From Sandaracinus sp. (GTDB lineage: Bacteria; Myxococcota_A; Polyangia; Polyangiales; Houyiibacteriaceae): a stretch of 64,000 bases of DNA. The stretch is from the NCBI GenBank assembly GCA_020633125.1, contig JACKEH010000004.1, forward strand, positions 124,001-188,000, given 5' to 3'. Below the pieces are notes generated by a model that saw only the letters and a list, made by a program, of their open reading frames with translations, was not told where the DNA came from and did not search any database. The position numbers and the translations under genes were made by a program. Of the stretch, positions 1 to 7,957 are shown one piece after another. The stretch's first letter is position 1. Every line of letters begins with the position of its first letter.

Positions 1-92
1 GGCGCGTCCGCCTTCGAGCGCTTACCGACTTCGTCCTCGAGCTCGTCGAGGAGCACCTCCATGGTCGACTCGCGACGCTCGTCCTCCGCCAT
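1..92 (-). CDS. 5' end of an unknown gene (partial)
   Basis: An open frame runs leftward from an ATG at 92 and leaves the window. Its first 30 residues are very acidic (MAEDERRESTMEVLLDELED...), consistent with a helical or coiled N-terminus. A second in-frame ATG lies at 62. It starts divergently from nothing visible; the RpoH-like gene in the same orientation ends at 236, so the 143 bases between could hold its promoter. Function cannot be judged from 30 residues. Confidence 0.5.
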   Translation of the reverse strand, partial: MAEDERRESTMEVLLDELEDEVGKRSKADA

Positions 93-235
93 CGCTCGAT
101 TCTGCCCCCTCGCGCCTTCCCACCCAAGCCCGATCGTCCCCTGGACGTGGGTTTCGCCTATCCGAACGAGCCTCACTCCGAAACGACACGAGCCCCCGAC
201 GAAACACGTCGGAGGCTCGTCGCGAGGGCGGCGCG

Positions 236-1081
236 TCAGGCGGCGGCGACGTCGTGAAGCTCGGCGCGAAGCTTCTGCTTGGCGCGGGCCTCGAGCTGGC
301 GGGCGCGCTCCCGGCTGACGCCGAGCTGTCGGCCGAGCGCCGCGAGCGTCATCTCTTCCTCTTCGTCGCGGAGCAGCCGGTGCTCGACGATGAATCGCTC
401 TCGCTCGTCGAGCGCCAAGAGCGCGTCGTGAAGGCGCGACGAGAGCGCGCTTTGACGGTGGCTCCGGTCGACGACCTCGTCCTGCAGCACGCCGTCGTCC
501 TCGAGCGTGTCGACCAGCGCGATGCCCGAGTCGTCGAAGACCTTCGCATCGAGCGAGACGTCGCGGCCTTCGAGTCGACGGAGCATCTGCTCCATCTTCT
601 CCGGCGAGACGCCGAAACGCTCCGCCATCATCTCGATGCGCTTGTACGGGTCCTGCTCCAGGTTCGCGACCCGGGCGCGCTCGCGGCGAAGGCGGAAGAA
701 CAGCTTCGAGCGCAGCGGTCCGCTCCCAGCGCCGACCATGCTCGTCGACCGGACCACCGCCTCCAGCACGAAGGCGCGAATCCAGTACCCGGCGTAAGTG
801 ACGAAGCGCGTGCCCCGGTCCGGGTCGAATTTCGAAACCGCGGTGACCAGGCCGACGCTGCCCTCGGCGATCAAGTCCCCGAGCCGAATGCCGTACCGGC
901 GGTATTGGAGCGCCACCGCGACCACGTAGCGGAGATTGGCCTCCACCAGCTTGTCCGCCGCGCGTTGGTCGCCAGCCCGGGCCAACACGGCCAAGTCGTG
1001 CTCGTCCTCGCGGCTGAGCGTGGGAATCGCGCGAACCTTCTCGATGTACCGATCGAGCTCGGGGTCTTTCTGGTACGCCAT
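236..1081 (-). CDS. RpoH-like (sigma-32 family) alternative sigma factor
   Basis: A 281-residue group 2/3 sigma-70 family factor. Region 2 is seen as LVEANLRYVVAVALQYRRYG followed by DLIAEGSVGLVTAVSKFDPDRG and the melting segment RFVTYAGYWIRAFV. After it comes RSKLFFRLR, close to the RpoH box (QRKLFFNLR) typical of heat-shock sigma factors. Region 4 carries the helix-turn-helix LAALGRQLGVSRERARQLEARA. Length fits RpoH (about 285). Myxobacteria often carry several RpoH paralogues (SigB, SigC) used in stress and development, so this may be such a paralogue and not the main heat-shock factor. It is transcribed away from pth, and a perfect 14-bp palindrome lies 23 bases upstream of its start. Confidence 0.9.
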   Translation of the reverse strand: MAYQKDPELDRYIEKVRAIPTLSREDEHDLAVLARAGDQRAADKLVEANLRYVVAVALQYRRYGIRLGDLIAEGSVGLVTAVSKFDPDRGTRFVTYAGYWIRAFVLEAVVRSTSMVGAGSGPLRSKLFFRLRRERARVANLEQDPYKRIEMMAERFGVSPEKMEQMLRRLEGRDVSLDAKVFDDSGIALVDTLEDDGVLQDEVVDRSHRQSALSSRLHDALLALDERERFIVEHRLLRDEEEEMTLAALGRQLGVSRERARQLEARAKQKLRAELHDVAAA

Positions 1082-1103
1082 GCAACCCTCGTCGCTGTTG
1101 GTG

Positions 1104-1117
1104 ACGTTACGTAACGT
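1104..1117. promoter_or_regulatory. 14-bp perfect palindrome, candidate operator
   Basis: ACGTTACGTAACGT is a perfect palindrome in the 257-bp divergent space between the RpoH-like gene and pth, 23 bases before the sigma-factor start codon. A further half-site CGTTAC occurs at about 1225-1230. Position and symmetry suggest a dimeric repressor or activator site. No regulator is assigned. Confidence 0.4.
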
Positions 1118-1338
1118 GAAAACCCGTCCCGGGTCAATCGCACTCGTGGAACGATGCGTTGAGGCCTTTGGACGACACCCTCGTACGTGAACGGTCTCGG
1201 CTGGGTACGTCCGAGATGACGTAGCGTTACATCTGTCTCGATGCGTTGTCTAGGTCGTGTCTCGATTTGTGCTCGTTGTCTAAGCTTTCCGACGTCGGCG
1301 AAGGAGGAACACCCTCGAAAGGGTGCTATTCGACGCCG

Positions 1339-1890
1339 ATGCATCTGGTCGTCGGACTCGGGAACCCCGGCCCCAAATACGCAGGCAATCGACACAACGT
1401 CGGATTCCACGTCGTGGAGCGCCTCGCGGACGGCGTGTCGTTCGTCGACAAACACAAGGGGAGGCTCGCCAAGGTCGAGCTGGTCGGGCGCCCGGTGCAG
1501 CTGCTCATGCCCCAAACCTTCATGAACCTCTCGGGCGAGTCGGTGCAGAAGGTCCTGCAGTTCTTCTCGATCCCCGCCGATCGCCTCGTGGTCGTGCACG
1601 ACGAGCTCGACCTCGCGTTCGAAGACGTTCGCATCAAGGTCGGAGGTGGCCTCGCCGGCCACAACGGCCTGCGCAGCATCGCGCAACACTGCGGAGGCCC
1701 CGGTTTCGTGCGCGTGCGCGTCGGCATCGGCCGGCCCCCGGTCGGCCCCGTCGATCGCTTCGTTCTCTCGGACTTTTCTGCGGACGAGCGGGCCCGCATC
1801 CCCGACGTCCTCGACCGCGCCGCCACGATGGTCCGAGCCATCGTCGAGCACGGCGCCGCCAAGGCCATGAACGACTTGCACGCTCGCTGA
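1339..1890 (+). CDS. pth: Peptidyl-tRNA hydrolase
   Basis: A 183-residue protein that frees tRNA from peptidyl-tRNA dropped by ribosomes. The start at 1339 gives the family N-terminus MHLVVGLGNPGPKYAGNRHN, with the catalytic His in RHNVGF. Other family motifs follow: LLMPQTFMNLSG, VVHDELDL (catalytic Asp) and GGGLAGHNGLRSI. Length matches bacterial Pth (about 190). An in-frame extension to 1246 is open but lacks homology. The strong AAGGAGG at 1301 is 32 bases upstream, unusually far; GAAAGGG at 1317 may serve instead. It leads into the ribosomal rpsF-rpsR-rplI run, a common order in bacteria. Confidence 0.95.
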   Translation: MHLVVGLGNPGPKYAGNRHNVGFHVVERLADGVSFVDKHKGRLAKVELVGRPVQLLMPQTFMNLSGESVQKVLQFFSIPADRLVVVHDELDLAFEDVRIKVGGGLAGHNGLRSIAQHCGGPGFVRVRVGIGRPPVGPVDRFVLSDFSADERARIPDVLDRAATMVRAIVEHGAAKAMNDLHAR

Positions 1891-1937
1891 GCCTCGGCTA
1901 GAGAGCGCGTCCCCCGGACGTCTTCCCGCCCGGGTCA

Positions 1938-1986
1938 GTCGGTGGTCATCTCGGCCACCGGCTTCCTCGTTCCGGCGGCATGCCGG
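1938..1986 (+). promoter_or_regulatory. Two-hairpin leader of rpsF, candidate S6:S18 autoregulatory site
   Basis: Bases 1938-1945 (GTCGGTGG) can pair with 1955-1962 (CCACCGGC) around a 9-base loop. Bases 1972-1976 (CCGGC) pair with 1982-1986 (GCCGG). Both stand directly before the rpsF Shine-Dalgarno at about 1996-2002. Many bacteria regulate rpsF-rpsR through a leader RNA bound by the S6:S18 complex. The position fits, but I cannot confirm that the conserved CCG-containing loop of that motif is present. Confidence 0.35.
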
Positions 1987-2005
1987 GGCAAACCCAGGAG
2001 GAAGA

Positions 2006-2566
2006 ATGGCAGAACAGACCCTGTCGCACGCCGCGAAGAAGTGGGCGCGCGAATACGAGACCATCTACATCCTTCGCCCGAACGTCGATGCCGACGAGGC
2101 GACGAAGGTGTCGGATCGTGTCCAGGACGTGATGAACCGCCTCGGCGCGAAGATCACGAAGGTGGACACCTGGGGCAAGCGCAAGCTCGCCTACCCGATC
2201 AAGCGCTTCGGCCGCGGGATCTTCGTCTACGTCCGCTACGTCGCGATGAACGACGTGGTGGCCGAGCTCGAGCGCAACTTCGGCATCCTCGAGCCCGTCA
2301 TTCGTTTCCAGACGATCGTGAACCGTGACTTCGTCGAGCTCGAAGAAGTGACGAGCGACGCCGAGGAGACGAAGTTCGAGCGCATCGAGGTCGCCGCGGA
2401 AGAGGACGACATCGAGCCGACGACGGCGGAGCGCCTCGGCATGCTGGAGCGCGCGCCGCGCGCCCGCGCCGAGTCGCACGACGACGAGGGCGACGACAAC
2501 AACGACGACGAGGACGCGGGCGACGAGGCTGCCGCCAGCGACGAGCAGGAGAACGAAGATGGGTGA
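2006..2566 (+). CDS. rpsF: 30S ribosomal protein S6 with long acidic tail
   Basis: A 186-residue S6. Residues 15-110 form the S6 fold (REYETIYILRP, KRKLAYPIKRFGRGIFVYV, VIRFQTIV). From about residue 115 the chain continues into a roughly 70-residue tail rich in Asp and Glu, longer than the usual 95-135 residue protein (E. coli S6 has a short poly-Glu tail). The start is set by CAGGAGGAAG just upstream of the ATG. The gene overlaps rpsR by 8 bases, so the two partner proteins are translationally coupled, as expected for S6 and S18, which dock together on the 30S platform. Confidence 0.97.
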   Translation: MAEQTLSHAAKKWAREYETIYILRPNVDADEATKVSDRVQDVMNRLGAKITKVDTWGKRKLAYPIKRFGRGIFVYVRYVAMNDVVAELERNFGILEPVIRFQTIVNRDFVELEEVTSDAEETKFERIEVAAEEDDIEPTTAERLGMLERAPRARAESHDDEGDDNNDDEDAGDEAAASDEQENEDG

Positions 2567-2876
2567 CCGTTACGACCGCTTCGACGACGACGACGACGAC
2601 GATCGCGGAGGCCGGGATCGCAACGGTGTGGACTCCGATCCGCTCGGGTTGCGCCGCCGTCGTGGCAGCAAGAAGAAGGCGCCGACCTTCACGCAAGAAG
2701 AAGGCTTCGCCTTCGACTACAAGGATCCGCAGCAGCTCCGTTACTTCCTGACGGACCGCGGCAAGATCGTTCCGCGTCGCATCAGCGGCCTGAACGCCAA
2801 GCAGCAGCGCGAAGTCACGCTCGCCGTGAAGCGCGCGCGCAACATCGCTCTCCTTCCCTACACCTCGACGAAGTGA
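2559..2876 (+). CDS. rpsR: 30S ribosomal protein S18 with acidic N-terminus
   Basis: A 105-residue S18. The core (about residues 50-100) carries DYKDPQQLRYFLTDRGKIVP, RRISGLNAKQQR and VKRARNIALLPY. Ahead of it sits an unusual stretch with seven consecutive Asp (RFDDDDDDDRGG) followed by a basic RRRRGSKKK. The usual protein is about 75 residues, so roughly 30 residues are extra. The start lies inside the end of rpsF, and rplI follows after 7 bases. Confidence 0.96.
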   Translation: MGDRYDRFDDDDDDDRGGRDRNGVDSDPLGLRRRRGSKKKAPTFTQEEGFAFDYKDPQQLRYFLTDRGKIVPRRISGLNAKQQREVTLAVKRARNIALLPYTSTK

Positions 2877-2883
2877 GGCCGTC

Positions 2884-3357
2884 ATGGCGAAGCGAAACGT
2901 CCAGGTCGTCCTGAAGTCCGACATCGACGCTCTCGGCATGTCCGGGGCCGTCGTGAAGGTTCGTCCCGGCTACGCCCGGAACTTCCTCATCCCCCGTGGG
3001 CTCGCGGTCGTCGCGTCCCGCATCAACGTCAAGCAGATCGAGCACGAGAAGAAGCTCGCCCTGCAGCGCCTCGAGCGCCTCAAGGCCGAGGCCATGGAGC
3101 GCGCGAAGATCTACGACGGCGTCGTCCTTCACGTGGCCAAGCAGGTGGCGGACCCGGCGACGGGCAAGCTCTTCGGCGCGATCTCGGTGAGCGACATCGC
3201 CGACGCGCTCGAGGTTCGTGGCATCACGGGCGTCGACAAGCGCGCGGTCGTCCTTCCCGAGGACGGCATCAAGATGACCGGCAGCTACGAGGTCCACATC
3301 AAGGTGGGCGCCGGCGTCGAGGTTCCGGTCAAGCTCGAGGTCAAGACCGCTTCCTGA
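2884..3357 (+). CDS. rplI: 50S ribosomal protein L9
   Basis: A 157-residue L9. The N-terminal rRNA-binding domain shows VQVVLKSDIDALGMSGAVVKV and PGYARNFLIPRGLA, followed by a long Lys/Glu-rich connecting helix (about 45-75) and the C-terminal domain with GKLFGAISVSDIADAL. Length is normal (about 150). It is the last gene of the rpsF-rpsR-rplI run, and a strong terminator follows 22 bases after its stop. Confidence 0.97.
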   Translation: MAKRNVQVVLKSDIDALGMSGAVVKVRPGYARNFLIPRGLAVVASRINVKQIEHEKKLALQRLERLKAEAMERAKIYDGVVLHVAKQVADPATGKLFGAISVSDIADALEVRGITGVDKRAVVLPEDGIKMTGSYEVHIKVGAGVEVPVKLEVKTAS

Positions 3358-3378
3358 GCGAGTCTTCCTCCCGCAAAG

Positions 3379-3406
3379 GCGGCGTGGCTTCGGTCACGCC
3401 GTTTTT
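3379..3406 (+). terminator. Rho-independent terminator after rplI
   Basis: CGGCGTG (3380-3386) pairs with CACGCCG (3395-3401). A closing G-U and C-G pair surround a TTCG tetraloop, and the stem is followed by GTTTTTCTTT. It ends the ribosomal protein operon before dnaB. Confidence 0.9.
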
Positions 3407-3516
3407 CTTTCCGTCCGGCCCTCGCGATTTTCGGAGTTTCCTCCGCGTCGGGCGCGTCCCTCCTTGATCCGCGCGCGCGATTAGGCAGAGATCGCGACCC
3501 GATCGTCGCACCCCGA

Positions 3517-4948
3517 TTGGATGCTGAAGCGCACATGGCCCGAGGCTCACGCAAGGAAGACCACAAGCCCGCGCTGACCGCCGCGGCGTTCGGAGGACGT
3601 GTCCCACCGAACAGCCTCGAAGCGGAGCGCGCCGTGCTGGGCGGCATCCTGCTCGAGAACGACGCGATGAACGTCGTGCTCGAATCCCTCTCGCGTGACG
3701 ACTTCTACAGCGAAGCCAACGGCGTCATCTACGAGGCGATGAAGGAGCTCTTCGGAAAGAGCCAACCCGTCGACCACGTCACGCTGCGCGAGTCGCTCCT
3801 TCATTCGCAGAAGCTGCAGGCCGTCGGCGGCGACGAATACCTGCTCGCGCTCACCGACACGATTCCGACCGTCGCCAACATCAAGGCCCACGCCGAGATC
3901 GTCCGCGAGAAGAGCGTCGTACGTCGGCTCATCGCGGCTTGCCACGAGGTCGCGGCGACGGGTTACGGCGACTACGGCGACATCGAAGTCGTTCCTCGAT
4001 CAAGCCGAGTCGAGCGTCTTCAACGTCGCGAAGCAACGCGCGAAGAGCCCCTACGAGCACGTCAAAGACGTGGTCATGCGGACCTTCGAAGAGATCTACG
4101 CGATGGGTCAGCGCGGCGACTCGATCACCGGTTGCCCGACCGGCTTCGAGAAGCTCGACAAGATGACCGCCGGCATGCACCCCGGCGACCTCATCATCGT
4201 CGCGGGTCGTCCCGGCATGGGTAAGACCAGCTTCGCGCTGAACGTCGGCGTGAACGCCGCGGTCGCCCGCAAACGCGCCACGGCCATCTTCTCGCTCGAG
4301 ATGCCCAAAGAGCAGCTGGTCAAACGCATGCTCTGCAGCGAGGCGCGCGTCGACGGTACGCGTATGCGTACGGGACAGCTCACGCGCGACGACTGGCCGA
4401 AGCTCGCGTCGTCGGCCGGCCTGCTCAGCGAGATGGCCATCTGGATCGACGACACCCCGGCGATCAGCGTGCTCGAGCTTCGCGCGAAGGCGCGTCGTCT
4501 TCAGAGCGAGGCCGGCCTCGGGCTCATCATCGTCGACTACCTCCAGCTCATGCGCTCGGGCTCGAAGAACGACAGCCGCGAGCAAGAGATCAGCGAGATC
4601 AGCCGAAACCTCAAGGCGCTCGCGAAGGAGCTCGAGATCCCGATCATCGCGCTCTCGCAGCTCAACCGAGGCGTCGAGAGCCGCACCGACAAGCGCCCGC
4701 AGCTCTCCGACCTTCGTGAGTCCGGCGCCATCGAGCAGGACGCCGACACGATTTGGTTCGTCTACCGCGACGAGGTCTACAACAAGGAGACCGAGGATCG
4801 CGGCGTCGCCGAGATCATCATCGGCAAGCAGCGCGCGGGTCCGACCGGCACCTGCCGCGTCCGCTTCTTCAACGACTACACGCGTTTCGACAACCTCGTC
4901 GAGGACGACTATTACGGCGGCGGCGCGGCGGACTTCTCCGACGGTTGA
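3517..4948 (+). CDS. dnaB: Replicative DNA helicase DnaB, disrupted by a +1 frameshift
   Basis: The N-terminal domain is read from 3517 (or the ATG at 3535) and shows PPNSLEAERAVLGGILLEN and DHVTLRESL up to YGDYGDIEV near 3990. The protein then continues in the next frame as FLDQAESSVFNVAKQR from 3992. The RecA-like helicase domain includes Walker A GRPGMGKTSFALN, Walker B LIIVDYLQLM and RPQLSDLRESGAIEQDADTI, ending with the C-terminal segment to 4948. One extra base in GTCGTTCC (about 3988-3994) would explain the break. The corrected protein would be about 477 residues, normal for DnaB. Because the gene is essential, a consensus error is most likely. A programmed shift is possible, but no known slippery signal is seen. 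Confidence 0.92.
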
Positions 4949-5150
4949 GCTGCCCCGACGCGGATTTCCGGCCGTGAGCGAGCCGCCGGAGGAGCGTCGG
5001 CGCTCGAAGAGGTTCGCGGATCGGCCGTCCAAGACGGACGAACCGACGCGAAAAGCGCCCCGCGTCCGCCTTCGTTCTTCCAAGGTGGGACACGTTTCGA
5101 TATTCTCCGCCGGGCTTTTTGCTGTCTCTCCGGGGAGGAGTGGGGTGTTC

Positions 5151-6866
5151 ATGTCGAAACGTCTTGGGCTGGCGCTCGCCGCCGTGTCCTCGTTGCTCGC
5201 TTTCGCGCCGACGCCGGCGCACGCGGGTGGTCTGGAGTTCGCGGGTCCGGGCACGACGGCGCTCGGTCGTGGTGGCGCCGCCTACGCGCGTCCGGGCGAC
5301 CCGATGGCGCTCTGGTACAACCCGGCGAACCTCGCCGACCTCCAGGGCATCCAGCTCTCCCTGCAGACCCACCTGGTGATGTACGAGGCGTGTCATCGCC
5401 GCGAGGGCACCTACGGGTCGTACTCGGGCGTTGCGGCCAACGACCCGACCACGACGACGGAACTCGAGCGCTTCAACACCGGCATCGCGGCGGACCCCGG
5501 CGAACGCAGCGCGTTCGAGGGCATGGTCCCGGACGGTGAGCTACCGAACGTCTGCAACTCTGCTCCGCCGGGCATCGTGCCCGAGCTCGTGCTCAGCTGG
5601 CGCGCACACAAGCGGGTCGGCATCGGTATCGGCTTCGTGGCCCCCGCGGCGCCCTCGCACGTGGTCTACGGCGAGACGACCCGCATCGGCGACGAGCGCT
5701 ACGTCGGCACCGTCAACGGTCTGCCCTCCCCGACGCGCTACAACCTGATCGAGCAGCAGCTCCTCGCGGGTTGGCCCACGGTCGGCGTGGGCGTGAACGT
5801 CCACAAGCGTTTCCGAATCGGTGGCGCTTTCGGCTTCGGCTTCGCCCTCGCCGAGTTCGATTCGATCGTCCGCGCGATTCGAGGCGAGGAGTTCGCCGGT
5901 GACGTTCGTGCGCAGCTCTCGATGAAGGACATGTTCGTTCCTCGCATCACGGTCTCGGCGCACGCCGTCCCGCACGACAACCTCGACGTCTCGTTCACCT
6001 TCAGCTGGACCGACGACGTTCGTGCCTCGGGCGACGTGACGTTGACCTCGGGCTACTACCGCGCCGAGCGCTTGGAGCGACTTCGCATTTCGGGCGCGAC
6101 GCTCGACGTGCCGCAGCCGTGGCAGATGGCGCTCGGCATTCGCTACGCGGACCGCATCGTGCCTCGCCCCGAGAGCGCGGACGAGGTGGCGCAGCTCAGC
6201 CGTCGCGTCGAAGACCCGATGAGCAACGAGCGTTTCGACGTCGAGGTCAACGTGGTCTACGAGCGCAACTCGAACGTCGACCAGTACAGCGTCAGCATGG
6301 GCAACTGTGCGGAAGATCGGTACGTCGCAGAGGACCTCGGCGGTTCTCCGCTCACGTCGAGCAACTGCGGTGGAATGACGGCGTCGGGGGCGATTCCCTT
6401 CGCGATCGAAGCGGATGCGTTCCTCTCGGCGAACCTCCCGGAGAACCTCGTCATCCCTCACAACTGGAAGGACTCGCTCTCCATCCGCGTCGGCGGTGAC
6501 TACAACATCATGCCGGGCCTCGCGGCGATTCGCCTCGGCTTCTCGTTCGAGACCAAAGGCATCGAAGACGGCTTCGAGCAGCTCGACTTCCTCCCCTTCA
6601 TGCGTTTCGGAGCGCACGTCGGTCTCACGATGCGCCTCGGGATGTTCGACGTGTCGCTCGCGTACGCGCACATCCACCAGTTCAACACGACCGTCAGCTT
6701 GAACGACGCTGGGCTCAAGCAGATCAACGCGGAGGAGCGTCTGGCCGAGCTCTCGCCCGACCCGGACGACCGCCCGCTTGCTGGCCCGGGCACGATCATC
6801 AACGGCGGTCGCTTCACGTCGAACTTCGACGTGGTCTCGCTCGGCCTGACCTACCACTTCCGCTGA
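5151..6866 (+). CDS. FadL/OmpP1-family outer-membrane porin
   Basis: A 571-residue outer-membrane protein. The chosen ATG gives a clean signal peptide (MSKRLGLALAAV...PTPAHAGG, cleavage near residue 24). The mature N-terminus then carries the family signature of FadL-type channels: GPGTTALGRGGAAYARPGD followed by LWYNPANLA. Alternating hydrophobic strands continue to a C-terminal TYHFR ending in an aromatic-basic pair. FadL proteins move long-chain fatty acids or other hydrophobic compounds across the outer membrane; the substrate here is unknown. The open frame extends upstream to 4716, but that part overlaps dnaB and is not protein-like. A weak hairpin follows at 6887. Confidence 0.85.
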   Translation: MSKRLGLALAAVSSLLAFAPTPAHAGGLEFAGPGTTALGRGGAAYARPGDPMALWYNPANLADLQGIQLSLQTHLVMYEACHRREGTYGSYSGVAANDPTTTTELERFNTGIAADPGERSAFEGMVPDGELPNVCNSAPPGIVPELVLSWRAHKRVGIGIGFVAPAAPSHVVYGETTRIGDERYVGTVNGLPSPTRYNLIEQQLLAGWPTVGVGVNVHKRFRIGGAFGFGFALAEFDSIVRAIRGEEFAGDVRAQLSMKDMFVPRITVSAHAVPHDNLDVSFTFSWTDDVRASGDVTLTSGYYRAERLERLRISGATLDVPQPWQMALGIRYADRIVPRPESADEVAQLSRRVEDPMSNERFDVEVNVVYERNSNVDQYSVSMGNCAEDRYVAEDLGGSPLTSSNCGGMTASGAIPFAIEADAFLSANLPENLVIPHNWKDSLSIRVGGDYNIMPGLAAIRLGFSFETKGIEDGFEQLDFLPFMRFGAHVGLTMRLGMFDVSLAYAHIHQFNTTVSLNDAGLKQINAEERLAELSPDPDDRPLAGPGTIINGGRFTSNFDVVSLGLTYHFR

Positions 6867-6886
6867 ACGATCGGCGCCTTCGAGCC

Positions 6887-6920
6887 ACGGCCCTTCGCGT
6901 TCCTGCGTGGGGCCGTTTGC
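6887..6920 (+). terminator. Weak terminator after the FadL-like gene
   Basis: ACGGCCC (6887-6893) pairs with GGGCCGT (6910-6916), followed by TTGCTTTCC. The loop is long (16 bases) and the T-run is interrupted, so efficiency is doubtful. Confidence 0.45.
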
Positions 6921-7025
6921 TTTCCACCGTCGTGCTTGCGCATCACCGGTTCGACCGAGGCCGTGGGATGTTTGGCGGGCCTGGCGTGACTTGCGTGGCC
7001 CCGCCGCTTGCCGGATAGCAACGCT

Positions 7026-7940
7026 GTGACGGTCGTCGCCGACGCGCTCGGGCGCGAAGTGGAAATGCGTGAACCTCCACGACGTGTCGTCTCGCTGGTG
7101 CCGAGCGAGACCTACTCCGTCGTCGTGCTCGCGGGCGCGGACCGCTTGGTCGGCCGAACGCGCTACTGCGTGGAACCGTCGATCGAGCACGTGCCCGTCG
7201 TGGGCGGCACCAAAGACGTCGACGTCGAGGCCGTCGTCGCGCTCGCGCCCGACCTCGTGCTCGCCAACCGCGAAGAGAACGCACGCGGACCCGTCGAGGC
7301 GCTCATCGCGCGAGGGTTGCCGGTCCACGTCAGCTTCCCGTGCAGCGTCGCCGATTCGGTCGGGCATCTGCGAGACCTCGCGAGGCTCCTCCACGTGGAA
7401 GACACACACGCCGACGCGTTGGCGACGCTTCACGACGAGCTCGCGGGCGACACGCGCCCACCGGTTCCCACGTTCGTGCCGATTTGGAACGACCCGTGGA
7501 TGACCTTCGACGCGCGGGCGTTCGCGAGCGACGTCCTCGAGCTCGCGGGCGCGAGCAACGTCTTCGCCGACCGTCCGCGCCGCTACCCCTTGGCCGCCGA
7601 CCTCGGTCAGCGCGCCCCGCTTCCTCCCGAACGTGTCGAAGGTCGCGACACCCGCTACCCACGCGTGACGCTCGAAGAGATCCGCGACCGAGCCCCGCAG
7701 CTCGTCCTACTCCCCGACGAGCCCCACGAGTTCACCGAAGCCGACGCCCAAACGCTCGAGGCCCTCGGTATTCCGAGAGCCTCGATTCGATTCGTCAGCG
7801 GCAAAGACCTCTTCTGGTACGGCGCCTGGCTGCTCGAGGGGCTGCCCAGGCTGCGCGCGTCACTCCACGCGGAGTCTCAGCGCGCAGACGGATCCATCGA
7901 CCGAGTGCCCGCGAAGGACGCCACTCGAACCAAGCGCTGA
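7026..7940 (+). CDS. BtuF-like helical-backbone metal/cobalamin-binding protein
   Basis: About 304 residues from the GTG at 7026 (a TTG at 7008 is also in frame). The start reads VVADALGREVEMREPPRRVV followed by SLVPSETYSVVVLAGADRLV and VGGTKDVDVEAVVALAPDLV, the pattern of type III periplasmic binding proteins (BtuF/FhuD class) that feed ABC importers for B12, haem or siderophores. No signal peptide or lipobox is visible, and no permease or ATPase gene lies nearby, so it may be a soluble cytoplasmic relative. I see no cobalamin riboswitch in the 160 bases upstream. Substrate unproven. Confidence 0.75.
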   Translation: MTVVADALGREVEMREPPRRVVSLVPSETYSVVVLAGADRLVGRTRYCVEPSIEHVPVVGGTKDVDVEAVVALAPDLVLANREENARGPVEALIARGLPVHVSFPCSVADSVGHLRDLARLLHVEDTHADALATLHDELAGDTRPPVPTFVPIWNDPWMTFDARAFASDVLELAGASNVFADRPRRYPLAADLGQRAPLPPERVEGRDTRYPRVTLEEIRDRAPQLVLLPDEPHEFTEADAQTLEALGIPRASIRFVSGKDLFWYGAWLLEGLPRLRASLHAESQRADGSIDRVPAKDATRTKR

Positions 7941-7957
7941 GTCGCTTCGACCGTCGT

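Noticed and set aside
3985..3995. A programmed frameshift in dnaB of the prfB kind
   Set aside because: There is no CTT-TGA type shift site, no upstream Shine-Dalgarno-like stimulator at the usual spacing and no stop codon at the shift point. An extra base is simpler.
4716..5150. An upstream extension of the FadL-like frame into dnaB
   Set aside because: The signal peptide begins at 5151, and the extension is Arg/Ser/Thr-rich and overlaps dnaB.
3929..5254. A 441-codon open frame antisense to dnaB
   Set aside because: It mirrors the high-GC codon pattern of dnaB and FadL, shows no domain and has no start context. It is a third-position shadow.
6867..7025. A cobalamin riboswitch ahead of the BtuF-like gene
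   Set aside because: No B12-box-like sequence or matching fold is seen in the 160 bases.
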